From NCBI GenBank assembly GCA_022842685.1, contig JALHPC010000032.1:1-32310 (forward strand): a stretch of DNA of 32,310 nt, in the 5' to 3' direction. This DNA comes from Candidatus Kapaibacterium sp. GTDB taxonomy: Bacteria > Bacteroidota > Ignavibacteria > Kapaibacteriales > Kapaibacteriaceae. The notes beneath the pieces were generated by a model. It had not been told where the DNA came from and searched no databases. It was given only the letters and a program-made list of their open reading frames with translations. Numbering within the stretch: the stretch's first letter is position 1; every line of letters starts with the position of its first letter. Shown here one piece after another: positions 8,734-17,312 of this stretch. The translations under genes and the position numbers were made by a program.

Positions 8734-8741
8734 CGAATTTA
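8734..8741 (-). promoter_or_regulatory. Candidate -7 box abutting the MBL gene start
   Basis: On the minus strand TAAATTCG, one base off TAnnTTTG, is followed by CAG and then the ATG at 8730. If it is a promoter the transcript would begin at or next to the start codon and be leaderless. No convincing -33 TTG is visible. Confidence 0.3.
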
Positions 8742-8770
8742 CTTCACGGCGAAGTGGTAACTTGCGTGTT

Positions 8771-10546
8771 ATGACACAGGAACAGGACGACGTCGCCACA
8801 AAGGTCGACTATCGACACATGCGACGCCTCCTCGGATTTCTCCGACCCTATCGCAAGCACATCGTCGGTGCCGTAGCGCTTACCCTTACAGCTACAGTCT
8901 TGGGCCCGTTAAGACCCAAACTCACGCAGATGGCCATCGACAACCATGTTGTCCTTGGCGACACATCGGGCCTATGGGTCTTCGTGGCTGTTATTATGGG
9001 CGTATTAGTCCTCCAAGGACTTATGCAGTACTTCCTTGGCCTTACGCTTACATGGATAGGCCAGCACGTCCTGCTCGATATTCGCACGGCCCTGTATAAC
9101 CACGTCCAAGGCCTAGCCGTTCGATACTATGACACCACGCCGATCGGCCGCATCGTAACTCGCGTCACAAGCGACGTAGAGTCGCTCAACGAGCTGTTTT
9201 CTCAGGGTATCGTTAGCATGATTGCCGACGTCATGACCCTGGTATGGATACTATTCTTCATGTTGTCCACAAGCGTTAAACTCACGGGCCTCACGATTGT
9301 CATTCTCCCCTTTTTACTCATCGCTTCGTTTGTGTTCCGATCAAAGGTTCGCCGCGTGTACGCCAAGATTCGTCGACAGGTAGCACGCATGACAACCTTC
9401 ATGAACGAATTCGTAACCGGTATCAGCGTCGTTCAACTATTCCGCCAAGAAGAGCGAATGTCACGCGAGTTTGGCGCCATCAATGCCGAGCATCGAAACC
9501 TTCAAGACCGTTCTGTGTTCTATTACGCAACGTTCTATCCGGTTGTCGAACTCCTTAGCATGACGGCAATCTGCATCGTGCTGTACTACGCAGCTGGCCA
9601 CATCGCCACAGGCGAAATCACCATCGGTATCATCATTATGTTCTTCCAGTATACCGAACAGTTTTTTCGACCAGTCCGCGACCTATCTGAACGGTACAAC
9701 ACCCTTCAAAGCTCTGTCATTGCCTCCGAACGCATCTTTAACCTACTGGATGCCAACCAACGCGTCGAGGATCGACAAGGGGCACTGGATTTCCAAGGCC
9801 TTCATCGTGGAATCGAGTTTCAGAACGTTCACTTTAGCTATGATGGCACAACGCCTATCCTACGCGACGTCTCGTTCAACGTGAACAAGGGCGAAACCGT
9901 TGCCATCGTAGGGGCTACCGGGGCAGGAAAGTCCTCGATCATCAACTTGCTCACGCGCTTCTACGAGTTTCAATCGGGCGACATCGTTATCGATGGCACG
10001 TCGATTCGTGACTGGAAACAGGAGTCGGTGCGCCAGCGCATTGCACTCGTAATGCAGGATGTTTTCCTCTTCTCGCGTTCAGTTCGAGACAACATCTCGA
10101 TGTCTCGTCCGAACATCAGTAGCAACGATGTTGTTGACGCAGCAAAGGCCATTGGTGCCTACGACTTCATCATGAAACTTCCAGAGGGTTTCGACACAAA
10201 CGTGCGAGAACGTGGCGCCGTACTAAGCGTTGGTCAAAAGCAACTGCTAAGTTTCTGCCGTGCGTTTGCAACCAACCCGGACATCTTAATCCTCGACGAA
10301 GCAACATCGAACATCGATACGGAGTCGGAACAACTCATTGAACAGTCAATCTCGAAACTCCTTGCGGGGCGTACGTCGATTGTGATTGCCCACAGACTTT
10401 CTACGATAAAGCGAGCTCATCGAATCGTGGTCCTACACAAAGGGGAAGTGGTTGAACAAGGAAGTCACGACGAGCTACTTCAACTTGGCGGACGTTATGC
10501 GAAACTGCATGAGTTGCAGTTTGCTACTGAGACAACGGCTCGTTAG
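8771..10546 (+). CDS. ABC exporter, fused permease-ATPase (MsbA/MDR-like)
   Basis: A 591-residue half-transporter with the membrane domain first (six helices between about residues 30 and 310) and the ATPase domain after it. Walker A GATGAGKS is at 381-388, the Q-loop is at VMQDVFLF (about 427-434), the signature LSVGQ is at 485-489, Walker B with the catalytic Glu (ILILDE) is at 505-510, and the switch His is at 541. All catalytic residues are present. LSVGQ in place of LSGGQ is common in the YheI/YheH-like multidrug group. It acts as a homo- or heterodimer in the inner membrane; the substrate (lipid, drug or glycolipid) cannot be read. The ATG at 8771 is preferred over a TTG nine bases upstream. 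It is a single-gene unit whose stop overlaps that of the convergent gene by 4 bases. Confidence 0.94.
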   Translation: MTQEQDDVATKVDYRHMRRLLGFLRPYRKHIVGAVALTLTATVLGPLRPKLTQMAIDNHVVLGDTSGLWVFVAVIMGVLVLQGLMQYFLGLTLTWIGQHVLLDIRTALYNHVQGLAVRYYDTTPIGRIVTRVTSDVESLNELFSQGIVSMIADVMTLVWILFFMLSTSVKLTGLTIVILPFLLIASFVFRSKVRRVYAKIRRQVARMTTFMNEFVTGISVVQLFRQEERMSREFGAINAEHRNLQDRSVFYYATFYPVVELLSMTAICIVLYYAAGHIATGEITIGIIIMFFQYTEQFFRPVRDLSERYNTLQSSVIASERIFNLLDANQRVEDRQGALDFQGLHRGIEFQNVHFSYDGTTPILRDVSFNVNKGETVAIVGATGAGKSSIINLLTRFYEFQSGDIVIDGTSIRDWKQESVRQRIALVMQDVFLFSRSVRDNISMSRPNISSNDVVDAAKAIGAYDFIMKLPEGFDTNVRERGAVLSVGQKQLLSFCRAFATNPDILILDEATSNIDTESEQLIEQSISKLLAGRTSIVIAHRLSTIKRAHRIVVLHKGEVVEQGSHDELLQLGGRYAKLHELQFATETTAR

Positions 10547-12162
10547 CCATCTTCTTTGTCTGACGCCTGCTCTACAGCATCAGCCGGAAGACTGCTGTCG
10601 TTACGAATCTCGTAGCCATCGAATTCTATGGCAGAACCCAGTGGGCGTACCGCTGGCATCGCCGAATTCCAAACCGCATCTGATCCATCAGCTCGCTGGG
10701 CTGCTTCAAGCAACGCCGCACTTTCTTCATCGGCTAGGCGTGCCCACGAATGCGGGTGGACCACGTCAGTCGTAAACGGTCCTAAACGATAACGATCTAC
10801 TCGCAGCGGTTCAATACCAACCATCTGCAATGCCTTCATGATTTGGTGAACCGAGGCACGCTGCGTTACTACCGATAGCCAAGTCTGTCGCGTTCCAATT
10901 GCATGAATCGTAACAGCAAGATGCTTATCCTTCTCACCTACGAGTGTGCCAATGTGCTTGGCAATCTGCTTAAGCTCGGTGGCCTTCGGCTTGCGATGCA
11001 CCTTAATCCGGTACTCGGCTGTAAGTCCACGTAGGGGGCTGGCTTGCTCGTTCCTGTGTTGCTTGTCGTTAGTAAGAAGAATGATGCCCGAAGCTGAGGC
11101 AGGCAGCACACCATTTGGACTATACCAGGCGCGCTTATTGTCGAGCACCGTGTATAACGACGGTTTACCGGTTTCGCGCGACCCCGGAAGAGTGATTGGC
11201 TTGTTGAATACAAACATGAGTGGCCGCAGAGTCTTGCGTGGGATGCCCTGTCCATCAACAAGAACGGCATCGCCTGGAATCTGGATGATCATGTTGGGGT
11301 CTTGAACCACCTTCCGGTTAACCGTTACGCGACCATCATGAATGGCATGCAACGAGATACGCCGACTGGCCCACTGCAGCCCAACGAGGCCGTCGACTAA
11401 GGCTACGCGCCGCACCTTGTCTTGCGCCTGCTGTCGACGACTTTCTGCGCGGCGAGATCCGCGCCGATCAGATTCACGCTGTTGCTCCTGTCTTGGATTG
11501 TCCTGAGGTCGGTCTCCGCTCTGCCGACGTTCCTGCCCCTGCTGGTCGCGGCTGCGGCGATCCGAATGCTGACGGTCATGACGTCGATCATTGCGACGGT
11601 CGTTTTGGCGGTCGTTTACACGATCGTTTGGACGGTCGTTAGCGTGGTTGCGAGGCTGATCTTGTTGCCTTCCTCTGTCGTCACGGCGGCGTTGATCGTC
11701 GCGTTGCCTACGCCCACCTTGATCGTGGGCTGGTTGCCGTTGCTCCCTACGAGAACGGTCGTCGCTATCTGGTCGTCGCTGATACGGCCGTTGTGGATCG
11801 CGCGGTTGATGTTGCGGGTCGCGTGCTTGGCGCTGTGGATCGCGATCGCGGTACGACCCATCTCCGCTGCGTTGATTGGGATTACGGTTGCGATCGTAGT
11901 GTGAACGATCTTGCCGGCCGTAGTCGGGGCGCCTGCCTGATTGCCCCTGACCGCGGCGTTGTACCCCGAAGGTCGTTCGATTGAACTCAGCACGGTTGAA
12001 GTAGTCGTCCCTACTCTCGTCGTCGTTGGGCTCTTCCTGTCGTTCCTTGTTTCGTGCTCTACCGAAGAATCGCAATTGCGAATCATCGTCGTCATCTGTA
12101 TGTCGCTGCCCGGACCCCTTGCGAGGCGATTCGTCGTCGGGTTGCTGTCGTTGGTTACTCAT
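10543..12162 (-). CDS. RsuA/RluB-like pseudouridine synthase homologue lacking the catalytic Asp
   Basis: 539 residues in two halves. Residues 1-250 are low-complexity and very rich in Arg, Asp, Gln and Asn (DPQR/DPQH repeats at 107-125, NDR repeats at 175-193), so almost certainly disordered and probably RNA-binding. Residues 250-310 look like an S4 RNA-binding domain, and 313-465 follow the RsuA/RluB fold (FVFNKP at 317-322, ASGIILLTND at 357-366, AEYRIKV at 382-388). In active members the Asp of GRLDxxTxGL attacks the uridine; here the line reads GVLPASASGI and the Asp position is Pro354 (bases 11101-11103). The usual NRQVRRM segment is also absent (ASVHQIMKAL at 436-445). It is therefore probably a non-catalytic rRNA-binding protein, perhaps in ribosome assembly. 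Confidence 0.8.
   Translation of the reverse strand: MSNQRQQPDDESPRKGSGQRHTDDDDDSQLRFFGRARNKERQEEPNDDESRDDYFNRAEFNRTTFGVQRRGQGQSGRRPDYGRQDRSHYDRNRNPNQRSGDGSYRDRDPQRQARDPQHQPRDPQRPYQRRPDSDDRSRREQRQPAHDQGGRRQRDDQRRRDDRGRQQDQPRNHANDRPNDRVNDRQNDRRNDRRHDRQHSDRRSRDQQGQERRQSGDRPQDNPRQEQQRESDRRGSRRAESRRQQAQDKVRRVALVDGLVGLQWASRRISLHAIHDGRVTVNRKVVQDPNMIIQIPGDAVLVDGQGIPRKTLRPLMFVFNKPITLPGSRETGKPSLYTVLDNKRAWYSPNGVLPASASGIILLTNDKQHRNEQASPLRGLTAEYRIKVHRKPKATELKQIAKHIGTLVGEKDKHLAVTIHAIGTRQTWLSVVTQRASVHQIMKALQMVGIEPLRVDRYRLGPFTTDVVHPHSWARLADEESAALLEAAQRADGSDAVWNSAMPAVRPLGSAIEFDGYEIRNDSSLPADAVEQASDKEDG
11584..11640 (-). repeat. Imperfect NDR-codon tandem repeat in the disordered region
   Basis: Codons for residues 175-193 of the pseudouridine-synthase-like gene repeat an Asn-Asp-Arg-(Pro/Val/Gln/Arg) unit five times. 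On the plus strand this appears as a recurring CGGTCGTTT/CGATCGTTT-like pattern. It is coding low complexity and likely varies in copy number by slippage. Confidence 0.6.
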
Positions 12163-12181
12163 GTGGCGAAAAGTGAAAGAA

Positions 12182-12195
12182 ACATCTGTAGATGT
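12182..12195. promoter_or_regulatory. Inverted repeat upstream of the pseudouridine-synthase-like gene
   Basis: ACATCT-GT-AGATGT is a perfect 6-base inverted repeat in the 54-bp gap between accA (stop at 12217) and the start at 12162. It could be an operator or a weak hairpin in the readthrough transcript; there is no T-run to make it a terminator. Confidence 0.25.
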
Positions 12196-12216
12196 AGCGA
12201 TCGTGGTAGTGTAACG

Positions 12217-13170
12217 TTACCCTGCCCAAACGCCCATCGCATAAAACTTCTCCCTGCGGTTGTGTACGAGGGACTCGATAGGAACGGCCGATAGGTCTTT
12301 AAGTTCTTCAGTGAGAACAGCACGAAGCGTGTTGAACATTGCAACTGGGGAGCGATGCGCCCCCCCTACTGGTTCGTTCACGATTCGGTCGATGACGCCA
12401 ACAGACTGCAAGTCGGGAGCGGTAAGTTTTAAGGCTTCTGCTGCCTGCTCCTTGTACTCCCAGCTACGCCATAGAATACTAGAACATGACTCGGGGGCAA
12501 TCACAGAATACCATGCATTTTCAAGCATGAGAATTCTATCGCCAACGCCTATCCCCAAGGCGCCTCCCGATGCCCCTTCTCCGATAACAGTGATGATGAT
12601 AGGAGTTTTGAGCTGTGCCATTAGAAACAGGTTTCGTGCGATAGCTTCGGCCTGCCCACGTTCTTCTGCTTCCAATCCAGGATAGGCCCCTGGTGTATCG
12701 AGGAAGCACATAACTGGAATGCCGAACTTCTCGGCCATCGATAGCAAACGGTAGGCCTTACGATATCCCTCGGGGTTGGGCATACCAAAGTTCCGACGGA
12801 GGTTCGATTTGGTATCTCGCCCCTTTTGATGCCCAATCACAATAACGGGCGAACCATCGAGCGTGGCAAGGCCACCAACGATGGCTGGATCGTCGCGGTA
12901 GGCCCTATCTCCATGCAGCTCGATGAAATCGTCGAAACAGTGCGTGAGGTAGTCAAGCGTGTATGGGCGATCCGGATGTCGGGCAATCTGAACGCGCTGC
13001 CACCGCGTTAGCTCACGGTACACGTTTGCACGAAGAATCTCAACTTGAGCCTCAAGTTCCTCAATTTGTGGTTGAATGTCGAGAGCGTCAGCAAGAGATC
13101 GCATTTCTGCAATCTTCTGTTCGAGTTCGACAATCGGCTTTTCGAAGTCAAGTGTTGTGTTTGTTGCCAC
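12217..13170 (-). CDS. accA: Acetyl-CoA carboxylase carboxyltransferase alpha subunit
   Basis: Together with AccD it transfers the carboxyl group from carboxybiotin to acetyl-CoA to give malonyl-CoA for fatty-acid synthesis in the cytosol. The protein is 317 residues, the normal size. It opens with the family's N-terminal helix ([14 protein letters not shown]) and continues with [55 protein letters not shown] and [14 protein letters not shown], all standard AccA blocks. I chose the GTG at 13170, which gives [11 protein letters not shown]; an ATG at 13206 would add 12 residues and lengthen the overlap with the upstream gene from 23 to 59 bases. No Shine-Dalgarno is seen. It is the distal gene of the sugar operon, an unusual place for it. 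Confidence 0.95.
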   Translation of the reverse strand: MATNTTLDFEKPIVELEQKIAEMRSLADALDIQPQIEELEAQVEILRANVYRELTRWQRVQIARHPDRPYTLDYLTHCFDDFIELHGDRAYRDDPAIVGGLATLDGSPVIVIGHQKGRDTKSNLRRNFGMPNPEGYRKAYRLLSMAEKFGIPVMCFLDTPGAYPGLEAEERGQAEAIARNLFLMAQLKTPIIITVIGEGASGGALGIGVGDRILMLENAWYSVIAPESCSSILWRSWEYKEQAAEALKLTAPDLQSVGVIDRIVNEPVGGAHRSPVAMFNTLRAVLTEELKDLSAVPIESLVHNRREKFYAMGVWAG

Positions 13171-15154
13171 GGAGTAACAATCGAAGGTGATGAAGAAGTA
13201 TCTCAATGTCCATGGACAGTGAGTATCGACTTAGATAGTAGTCGTTCAGTCGTTCTATGGTTTGTGGAGTAACCGATGTCGAGGCCCCAACGTGAGCAAG
13301 ACTCGTAATACCCAGCTTGCCATGATCTCGTTTTCGACCATTGGGATGAAGCCCAACAATGCTGCGCCGCCCCCTGAGAACGTCAAGCCATTCCCCTATT
13401 CGCGACGCCGCGCTCCCACGTCTCAAAGTTATCACAGGCACGAGGAATAACAATGCTACGAGTGCGCCAACCACGTCGAACATTCGTTTTACAACACGGT
13501 TTCGAAAGGCCTGCAGAGGTATTGGCTTGAGCGTTGGTTCTGCACCAATAACATCCTCGATAATCCGCGCTATGACCAACTCATCGTACCCGGACGCCAA
13601 GTGGAATCTCACGTTATACTTCGCACAGCGCGTCATAAGTCGCATCGCTTCGTCATGGGGCATCGACTCGTCTGCAAGAATGACCTCGCTGAGGTCGTTG
13701 TCGCGAATGACTTTTTCGAGGTACTCAGTCGAGCCAATCACTGGCTGGTTATGGAAGGTGGTACTCGGCATTGGACCAACCGAAACGAAGCCAATACATC
13801 GAGTACTCCATTGGTCAGCACGATCGAATGCGTCGGCAATCCACGCGGCCGAGTCCACAAGACCAACAACAGCAACACGGCGTATGGCACTGCGCCCAGC
13901 CCACGTGTCATAGGCAGCCCATACAAGTCGAACGATCATCGTCCACGCAATGCTCAAGCCAATTGTCATGAGTACTACGCCCCTACTGTAGGCGTACTCC
14001 TTGAAAAAGTAGGTAAGCGACGCCAACAGGAAGAATGCAACAAAGAGGCCAGTTGCTGTACGTCGTACGCCGGGTAAATGCTCCACGTACTCACCAACAG
14101 CAAGAAGTGCTACAAGTACAACGCCTGGCACGACGAAGAATACTAGTGGATACGCTTCGGCGGGAAATCCGAACGGCGACTCGAAGCGAATGGCCGTTGC
14201 TAGCATTAACGCAAGGTTGACGCCAGCGAGGTCGACAAGCATCGTGAACAGCTCTCGTCGACGGCGCACAACACGTTCTATCATTGATCGCAGCGAGATG
14301 CCTAATCGAAGGCAACCTAAAAAGAATGATGATCGACCGTAGTGCTTCTTAGCGAACGTCTCCATGGCACGATAGAACTCTCGGACCTCGTCCATCGAAC
14401 TTCTACGCGTACTCTCGCCTTTAAAGTGGATAATGCTCGTCGTATGAACGTACTGAATGTGATAACCTTTGTGCTGAATTCGATAGCACATGTCCAGATC
14501 TTCACCATACATGAAGTATGCCGGATCGAATCCACCAATGGACTCGATAATGTGCCTTGGGCCGATCATAAACGCACCGATGAGTGCGTCAACTGCATAG
14601 GTTTCGTCCTCGGAAAGGTAGGTGAGATTGTACCTTGCAAAGAGCTTAGATGTAGGGAACAATGACTGTAGGCCAAACAGCTTGCAGAACGAGGCCCACG
14701 GAGTTGGGAAACCACGCCTGCACGCAAGTTGAAAGGAACCGTCTGCGTTGAGCACCTTGCAACCAGCAAGACCAACCGATGGAGCGCTATCGAGATATCG
14801 CACCATCGTGGTAATCGTATCTTCGCCAAGTATGGTATCAGGATTCAAGAACAGAAGGTAGCGTCCTGTACAGAGCGGTAGGCCTGCATTATTACCACGC
14901 CCAAAACCAACGTTTTCATCTAGGGCAAGCCAAGTTACCCAAGGAAACAGAGGGCGCAAATCGTCGACGCTGGAATCAATCGAGTGATTATCAACGACGA
15001 CAACCTGAACACGGTACGTGGCATCCGACTTCGCGATAGACGTGAGACACTGCCTGAGATAGTCCTTGACGTTGTAGTTAACAATCAAGATGCTTACATC
15101 AGGTGCCTCGTCGACACTGGCGTTGCGATCGTCGTTGATTACCGTGGTGAGCAT
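13148..15154 (-). CDS. GT2 glycosyltransferase fused to a degenerate polyprenyl-phosphate sugar transferase
   Basis: 668 residues. Positions about 18-270 are a rhamnosyltransferase-like GT2 domain ([26 protein letters not shown] with the metal-binding acidic residue, [11 protein letters not shown]). Residues about 302-417 carry four membrane helices, and about 420-550 is a Rossmann-like region (RRVAVVGL). Both are as in the N-terminal part of WcaJ/WbaP-type enzymes. The last 100 residues are the remains of their catalytic domain: [39 protein letters not shown] and [16 protein letters not shown] align with the neighbouring intact gene. However, the KFRSM block is deleted and the catalytic Asp-Glu reads Gly-Glu. 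So the sugar-phosphate transferase half is probably dead while the GT2 half looks active. A GTG at 15193 is an alternative start. It overlaps the upstream gene by 16 bases. Confidence 0.82.
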   Translation of the reverse strand: MLTTVINDDRNASVDEAPDVSILIVNYNVKDYLRQCLTSIAKSDATYRVQVVVVDNHSIDSSVDDLRPLFPWVTWLALDENVGFGRGNNAGLPLCTGRYLLFLNPDTILGEDTITTMVRYLDSAPSVGLAGCKVLNADGSFQLACRRGFPTPWASFCKLFGLQSLFPTSKLFARYNLTYLSEDETYAVDALIGAFMIGPRHIIESIGGFDPAYFMYGEDLDMCYRIQHKGYHIQYVHTTSIIHFKGESTRRSSMDEVREFYRAMETFAKKHYGRSSFFLGCLRLGISLRSMIERVVRRRRELFTMLVDLAGVNLALMLATAIRFESPFGFPAEAYPLVFFVVPGVVLVALLAVGEYVEHLPGVRRTATGLFVAFFLLASLTYFFKEYAYSRGVVLMTIGLSIAWTMIVRLVWAAYDTWAGRSAIRRVAVVGLVDSAAWIADAFDRADQWSTRCIGFVSVGPMPSTTFHNQPVIGSTEYLEKVIRDNDLSEVILADESMPHDEAMRLMTRCAKYNVRFHLASGYDELVIARIIEDVIGAEPTLKPIPLQAFRNRVVKRMFDVVGALVALLFLVPVITLRRGSAASRIGEWLDVLRGRRSIVGLHPNGRKRDHGKLGITSLAHVGASTSVTPQTIERLNDYYLSRYSLSMDIEILLHHLRLLLRGNKHNT

Positions 15155-15858
15155 CGAAACATCGAAGTGATTTTCAGCTTCCACACCAGCCACGCTGCTT
15201 CATAGATGATGTTCTTGCTCATCTTACTGGTGCCACTGATGCGATCAACAAACACAATCGGCAACTCGACAACACGAGCACCCTTGCACCACAGTCGAAA
15301 GGTCATTTCGATCTGAAAGGCATAACCATTCGAACGTATCTGCGCCAAGTCTATCGATCGAAGAACCTCGGTTCTGAAACACTTGAAACCGCCGGTTGCA
15401 TCTCGAATGGGCATGCCAGTGATGAACCGCGTATAGACGTTAGCGAAGTAGGACAACAACAGCCGGCTCATTGGCCAATTGATGACGTTGACACCGCTCA
15501 CGTAGCGCGAGCCGATAACAAGATCGGAATCGGCAATTGCGGCATGCAGCCGCGGCAGATCCTTGGCATCGTGCGACAAGTCAGCGTCCATTTGCATTAC
15601 GACCTCGTACCCTTGGCTAATCGCCCATGCAAAGCCAGTACAATAGGCTGTACCTAAGCCGAGTTTCTGCTCACGTTCGATGATGTAGAGTCGCTCTCCG
15701 TATTCTACTCGCTGTCGAACGGCGACTGCAGTGCCATCGGGCGATCCATCATCGATTACGAGAATGTGTGCCGAAGGAAGATTCTCGTACACCAGATCGA
15801 CGATTCGATTGATGTTTTCGATTTCGTTGTAGGTGGGAATACAAACAATGGTCTTCAT
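15139..15858 (-). CDS. Polyprenol-phosphate mannosyl/glycosyltransferase, DPM1-like GT2
   Basis: A 239-residue GT2 enzyme of the dolichyl-phosphate mannose synthase type without membrane helices. It starts with MKTIVCIPTYNEIENI and continues with VIDDGSPDGT (UDP/GDP-sugar binding), QMDADLSHD (the DxD-type metal site) and IGSRYVSG, followed by GGFKCFRTEVL and FVDRISGTSKMS. Members move a hexose from a nucleotide sugar to a polyprenyl phosphate; whether the donor is GDP-mannose, UDP-glucose or another sugar is not readable. Its ATG forms an ATGA overlap with the upstream hexose-1-P transferase gene, placing it inside the exopolysaccharide operon. The carrier-linked sugar could serve a polymer branch or a protein glycan. 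Confidence 0.88.
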   Translation of the reverse strand: MKTIVCIPTYNEIENINRIVDLVYENLPSAHILVIDDGSPDGTAVAVRQRVEYGERLYIIEREQKLGLGTAYCTGFAWAISQGYEVVMQMDADLSHDAKDLPRLHAAIADSDLVIGSRYVSGVNVINWPMSRLLLSYFANVYTRFITGMPIRDATGGFKCFRTEVLRSIDLAQIRSNGYAFQIEMTFRLWCKGARVVELPIVFVDRISGTSKMSKNIIYEAAWLVWKLKITSMFRCSPR

Positions 15859-17312
15859 GCTTGGCCGTGCCCCCGGAGCATCACGATAATAGTTCTGAAG
15901 AGAATCTCAATGTCAAGGCGCACTGACATGTTCTCGATGTAAAAGAAGTCGTACTTAAGTCGATTTTCAATCTCCTCGACAGATTCAGAGTAGGCCTTGT
16001 ACTTAACCTGCCACCACCCCGTAACGCCTGGACGAACCTTTAGTCTACGTCGGTAGTACGGAATGACATCGCTAAACTTCTCGACAAAATACGGCACCTC
16101 GGGGCGTGGCCCAACAAGACTCATCTCTCCGCGAAGTACATTGAACAGCTGTGGGATTTCGTCGATGTGCGACTTTCGAATAAATCGTCCAATGGGAGTC
16201 ACGCGTGGGTCGTTGACGGTCGTCCATGACGGCTTTCGATGCTCGTCGACGTACATCGATCGAAACTTAAACATCTTAAACACCTTCCCGTTTCTACCAA
16301 CTCGATCTTGAGCGTAGAACATGGGGCCACGCGAGCTAAGCTTTACCAGTAGCCCAGTGGCAATCCAAATCGGTAATCCAAGAACGAGGACCGTAAGACT
16401 CACCACGACGTCTATTACACGCTTCACAAAGTCCTGCCAAGGCTCAAGCAGTTGGGGGTGAACATCAATGAGCCCAGAACCGTAGATCTGCAAGGTTCGA
16501 ACCTGCCCCGAGAACATATCATAGAGATCGGGAACGATCTTGACGCGCATACCTGCGTTGGAACCGACGGCGGCAACCATAAGAAGTCGGTCGTGATCCG
16601 CACGTCGCATAGCGATAAGAATCTCATCGACATCCGCCTGCTGCATAAAGTCTGTTAAGTTCTCGGGTTCGGGGATCGCCACGACGTCTGTCCGCTGCCA
16701 GTGGTCGGCATCGGAAAGCAGTGCCCCTTGAACAGAATATCCTAGAGATGGTTGGGTGCGGAGGTCATCGAGAAGGATTGAGCATTCGTTTGCAGTGCCA
16801 TACAGTAGGGCACGTATTTGAATAATACGATGCTCGCGCAAACTGCGTTGTAAGATGCGCGACAAGATGCGACCGATGCCAACGCATATCGTGACAAGAA
16901 GCCAAAAAACGACAAACACGAGTCGGGGGTTCTGGCGAAAGTAGTCTCCGCTCGACATTGTCAACGCAAGAAAGAACAGAGCAGACCCAATAAACGTAGA
17001 CTTAGCAACGAGCCATAACTCTTCGAGAGGTGAGCGGATGAAAAAGTCCTTGTACAAGCCACCCAACCAATACACAACGGCGAAATATCCAGAGGCAAAG
17101 AGCCCAATGACGAATTCTTCTGCAATCGGAAATCGCTTCCACCCTACAATCATGTGTTCACGAGCTACTTGGTAGGCAAACACAGCGATGATTACTGCGC
17201 AAACATCGCCAATCAGCTGCATCACTTGTGGCCGCAAAACGGTGGTAGTTAGGCGAACCCAAGGAGAAGGCTGACCTTGTGCGGAATTACGTTCGTTCAT
17301 TGACGGGGTCAT
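15855..17312 (-). CDS. Polyprenyl-phosphate hexose-1-phosphate transferase (WcaJ/WbaP type)
   Basis: 485-residue initiating enzyme of polysaccharide synthesis: it transfers a sugar-1-phosphate from a nucleotide sugar to undecaprenyl phosphate at the inner membrane. Four N-terminal helices (about 30-150) and a Rossmann-like middle domain precede the catalytic domain. That domain starts with the re-entrant helix FVKRVIDVVVSLTVLVLGLP and holds KFRSM at 349-353, the catalytic Asp384-Glu385 in IDEIPQL, LRGEMSLVGPRP at 393-404, and RPGVTGWWQV at 427-436. All expected residues are present. The ATG at 17312 has a strong GGAGG five bases upstream and overlaps the flippase stop as ATGA. It is probably the first committed enzyme of this cluster's polymer; the sugar is unknown. 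Confidence 0.93.
   Translation of the reverse strand: MTPSMNERNSAQGQPSPWVRLTTTVLRPQVMQLIGDVCAVIIAVFAYQVAREHMIVGWKRFPIAEEFVIGLFASGYFAVVYWLGGLYKDFFIRSPLEELWLVAKSTFIGSALFFLALTMSSGDYFRQNPRLVFVVFWLLVTICVGIGRILSRILQRSLREHRIIQIRALLYGTANECSILLDDLRTQPSLGYSVQGALLSDADHWQRTDVVAIPEPENLTDFMQQADVDEILIAMRRADHDRLLMVAAVGSNAGMRVKIVPDLYDMFSGQVRTLQIYGSGLIDVHPQLLEPWQDFVKRVIDVVVSLTVLVLGLPIWIATGLLVKLSSRGPMFYAQDRVGRNGKVFKMFKFRSMYVDEHRKPSWTTVNDPRVTPIGRFIRKSHIDEIPQLFNVLRGEMSLVGPRPEVPYFVEKFSDVIPYYRRRLKVRPGVTGWWQVKYKAYSESVEEIENRLKYDFFYIENMSVRLDIEILFRTIIVMLRGHGQA

Noticed and set aside
11584..11640. Short repeated units that could suggest a CRISPR array
   Set aside because: The repeats are 9-12 bases, in frame, without spacers, and encode an NDR-type low-complexity protein segment.
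11422..11904. Plus-strand open frame of 160 codons encoding a very hydrophobic protein
   Set aside because: It is the antisense of the R/D/Q/N-rich coding region; GAC/CGT/CAA codons read backwards give Val, Thr, Leu and similar, and there is no start signal or family match.
13359..13913. Plus-strand open frame of 184 codons
   Set aside because: It lies wholly inside the GT2-fusion gene on the other strand and resembles no family.
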